Source: Streptomyces sp. SAT1
GTDB taxonomy: Bacteria > Actinomycetota > Actinomycetes > Streptomycetales > Streptomycetaceae
DNA length: 64,000 bases
Assembly: GCF_001654495.1 (NCBI RefSeq)
Contig: NZ_CP015849.1
Coordinates: forward strand, 1,137,001 to 1,201,000
Reading direction: 5' to 3'
A program made the position numbers and the translations under genes. Of this stretch, positions 62,088 through 64,000 are shown piece by piece. Each line of letters begins with the position of its first letter. Position 1 is the first letter of the stretch. Below the pieces are notes generated by a model. That model had not been told where the DNA came from. It did not search any database and worked only from the letters and a program-made list of their open reading frames with translations.

Positions 62088-62938
62088 CCACCACCGCGGC
62101 CCCCGACGGAGGGACCCTGGCGCGCGACGCGGATCCGCGGCCGCCGGGGGCGTGAGGCCTGGGACTGGCCCGGGGCGCCCTGGAGATCAAGCAGTTCTTC
62201 CGGCAGCGCGAGCAGGTGGTGTTCACCTTCGCCTTCCCGGTGGTCTTCCTGTTCCTGTTCGCCTCGATCTTCCACGACGCCGTCCAGGGCACCGGCATCA
62301 CCGCCTCGCAGCTGTACGTCCCCGCGATGATGGCGTCGGGCATCATGTCGACGAGCTTCCAGTCGCTGGGCGTCTCGATCGCCGTGGAGCGGGACGAGAA
62401 GGCGCTGCGCCGGCTGCGCGGCACGCCCATGCCCCCGGCCGCCTACTTCCTGGGCAAGATCTGGCTGGTGCTGGTCACCGGGGTCCTGGAGACGGCGGTC
62501 CTGCTGCTCGTCGGGACGACGGTCTACGGTGTCGACCTGCCCACGGACGCGGTCCGCTGGTTCCACTTCGCCTGGATCTTCGTGCTCGGCCTGACCGGGT
62601 GCGCGCTGCTGGGCATCGCGATCAGCTCGGTGCCCCGGTCGGCGAAGAGTGCCACCTCCGTGGTCGTCCTGCCGTTCCTGGTGCTCCAGTTCGTCTCCGG
62701 GGTCTACATCTCGGTCAGCACCATCCCGGACTGGATGCTGGACGTCGGCGCCCTCTTCCCGCTCAAGTGGCTCTGCCAGGGCCTGCGCGGGGTGTTCCTG
62801 CCCGACTCGGCCCGGGTGCTGGAGCAGGCGGGCTCCTGGGAGTTCGGGCGGATCGCGCTGGTGCTGGCGGCCTGGTGCGCCGGCGGGCTGGTGCTGTGCC
62901 TGCTGACGTTCCGCTGGAAGGACCGGCGTACGGGCTGA
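62084..62938 (+). pseudogene. ABC-2 type permease with in-frame TGA near the N-terminus
   Basis: The ATG at 62084 overlaps the ATPase end (ATGA... with the stop of the ATPase). After 23 codons (ending ADPRPPGA) a TGA lies at 62153-62155, and the frame then continues intact with GLGLARGALEIKQFF and six membrane helices of the ABC2 family (for example VVFTFAFPVVFLFLFASIFH). Codon CGA or GGA changed to TGA would explain the stop. Restart at the GTG codons 62213-62216 would keep the membrane domain. It was the partner of the upstream ATPase, forming a DrrAB-like exporter. Confidence 0.85.
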
Positions 62939-63002
62939 CGGGGACGGCGGCGCGGCCCGTGAAGCGCGCCGCCCGGACGGCCAGGTCGTGCCGCCGTGAA
63001 CG

Positions 63003-63046
63003 GCGGCGGGCGCCGGGTGCCCGTCAAGGCTCCCGGCGCCCGCCGC
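63003..63046. terminator. Bidirectional terminator between the ABC permease and hisS
   Basis: A perfect 15-bp stem (63003-63017 with 63032-63046) encloses a 14-base loop. It lies 16 bp past the hisS stop on the minus strand and 64 bp past the permease stop on the plus strand, so it can serve both convergent units. A smaller GCCGCC/GGCGGC stem lies just left of it. Confidence 0.85.
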
Positions 63047-63062
63047 GCGCTCTTCCGGCCGC

Positions 63063-64000
63063 TCAGCCGAGCCGCGACTCCAGCTCCGCCACGACCTCGT
63101 TGACGGCGATCGCCGTCTGCTCGCCGGACTCCATGTCCTTGAGCTGGACGACGCCGTCGGCGAGGTCGCGCTCACCGGCGACCAGGGTGAAGCGGGCGCC
63201 GCTGCGGTTGGCGTTCTTCATCGCTCCCTTGAGGCCCTTGTGCCCGTAGGAGAAGTCCGCCGCGACGCCCACCTTGCGCAGCTCGGTGACCTTGGCGAAC
63301 AGCACCCGGCGCGCCTCCTCGCCGAGCGGGACGGCGAAGACGCTGGTGGCGGGGGGCAGGCGGAGTTCGACGCCCTCCGCCTGGAGGGCCAGGACGGTGC
63401 GGTCCACGCCGAGCGCCCAGCCGACCGAGGGCAGCGCGGGGCCGCCGATCATCTCGGACAGGCCGTCGTAGCGGCCGCCGCCGCCGACCGCGGACTGCGA
63501 GCCGAGGCCGTCGTGGACGAACTCGAAGGTGGTGCGGGTGTAGTAGTCCAGGCCGCGGACCAGCTTGGGGTCGTCCTCGAAGGAGACGCCCGCCGCCGTG
63601 ATCAGCTCGCGCACCTCCTCGTGGTACGTCTTGCAGGCGTCGCACAGGTAGTCGCGCAGCAGCGGGGCGTCGGTGAGCTGCTTCTGCACGTCGGGACGCT
63701 TGTCGTCGAGCACGCGCAGCGGGTTGATCTCCGCCCGGCGCAGCGTGTCCTCGTCCAGGTCGAGGCCGCGCAGGAAGTCCTGGAGGGCGGCCCGGTAGAC
63801 CGGGCGGCACTCCTTGTCGCCGAGGCTGTTGAGCAGGATGCGGAAGTCGCTCAGGCCCAGCGAGCGGTACGCCTGGTCGGCGAGGATGATCAGCTCGGCG
63901 TCCAGGGCCGGGTCCTCGGCGCCGATGGCCTCCGCGCCGACCTGCGAGAAGTGGCGGTAACGGCCCTTCTGCGGGCGCTCGTAGCGGTAGTACGAGCCGG
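63063..64000 (-). CDS. hisS: Histidyl-tRNA synthetase, C-terminal part
   Basis: About 312 codons are inside the window; the 5' end lies beyond the right edge. The class II motif 2 is at the edge ([15 protein letters not shown]), then the histidine-specific [20 protein letters not shown] and [15 protein letters not shown]. Motif 3 is [14 protein letters not shown]. The C-terminal anticodon-binding domain shows [15 protein letters not shown] and [20 protein letters not shown]. It charges tRNA-His. Gene order next to the transporter genes and rpsD matches the Streptomyces core. Confidence 0.97.
   Translation of the reverse strand, partial: GSYYRYERPQKGRYRHFSQVGAEAIGAEDPALDAELIILADQAYRSLGLSDFRILLNSLGDKECRPVYRAALQDFLRGLDLDEDTLRRAEINPLRVLDDKRPDVQKQLTDAPLLRDYLCDACKTYHEEVRELITAAGVSFEDDPKLVRGLDYYTRTTFEFVHDGLGSQSAVGGGGRYDGLSEMIGGPALPSVGWALGVDRTVLALQAEGVELRLPPATSVFAVPLGEEARRVLFAKVTELRKVGVAADFSYGHKGLKGAMKNANRSGARFTLVAGERDLADGVVQLKDMESGEQTAIAVNEVVAELESRLG

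Overview
The window is a 64 kb stretch of chromosome from a Streptomyces species. This rests on very high GC with GC-rich third codon positions, frequent GTG starts, and marker genes such as bldD, the actinobacterial integration host factor, an RNase Sa-like nuclease and many actinobacterial families of unknown function. From memory, gene order follows the Streptomyces coelicolor core region around SCO1440 to SCO1508. No phage, insertion sequence, CRISPR array, rRNA or tRNA gene is visible.

Layout. 1-1.84 kb: FMN-riboswitch-controlled riboflavin operon (ribE, ribM, start of ribBA), on the minus strand. 2.2-9.5 kb: single genes (NmrA-like reductase, ROK regulator with divergent MFS transporter, hotdog thioesterase, NCS2 permease, DUF5995, F420-type oxidoreductase). 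9.5-15.1 kb: a putative lysine catabolism locus (davA, davB, amino-acid permease, Lrp regulator), whose two promoters share matching arrays of a CGTTGCG motif. 15.2-20.9 kb: guaB1, a secreted RNase Sa-like lipoprotein with a barstar, a SorC-type regulator, rpe and rsmB. 21-22 kb: a non-coding region of duplicated blocks, then fmt. 23-31 kb: a small HTH protein, priA (frameshifted), metK, coaBC, rpoZ, gmk and the integration host factor gene. 30.6-40.7 kb: the pyrimidine operon pyrR-pyrB-pyrC-(membrane protein)-carA-carB-pyrD-pyrF with a PyrR-binding RNA element at its head. 40.8-43.8 kb: bldD with BldD boxes, and the M24-efp-nusB operon. 44.4-55.6 kb: a P-loop protein and the long minus-strand run DUF948-DUF6167-alaS-ruvX-mltG-aroE, then aroC-aroKB. 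55.7-64 kb: a STAND ATPase, rpsD, rarA, a VKOR-family protein, a broken two-gene ABC transporter and the 3' part of hisS.

Most of the window is housekeeping: nucleotide, aromatic amino acid, SAM, CoA and flavin synthesis, translation and development. Overlapping stop/start codons (ATGA, GTGA, TGATG) tie many genes into translationally coupled operons. The most notable points are: the phased CGTTGCG arrays at the putative lysine locus; an aroK-aroB pair fused in one open frame; two in-frame TGA codons in adjacent ABC transporter genes; a single-base frameshift in priA; an M24 peptidase homologue with three of five metal ligands changed; the lipoprotein RNase/barstar pair; and several perfect inverted or tandem repeats next to regulator genes. 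All identifications come from reading the sequence and from memory of protein families. No database search was run.
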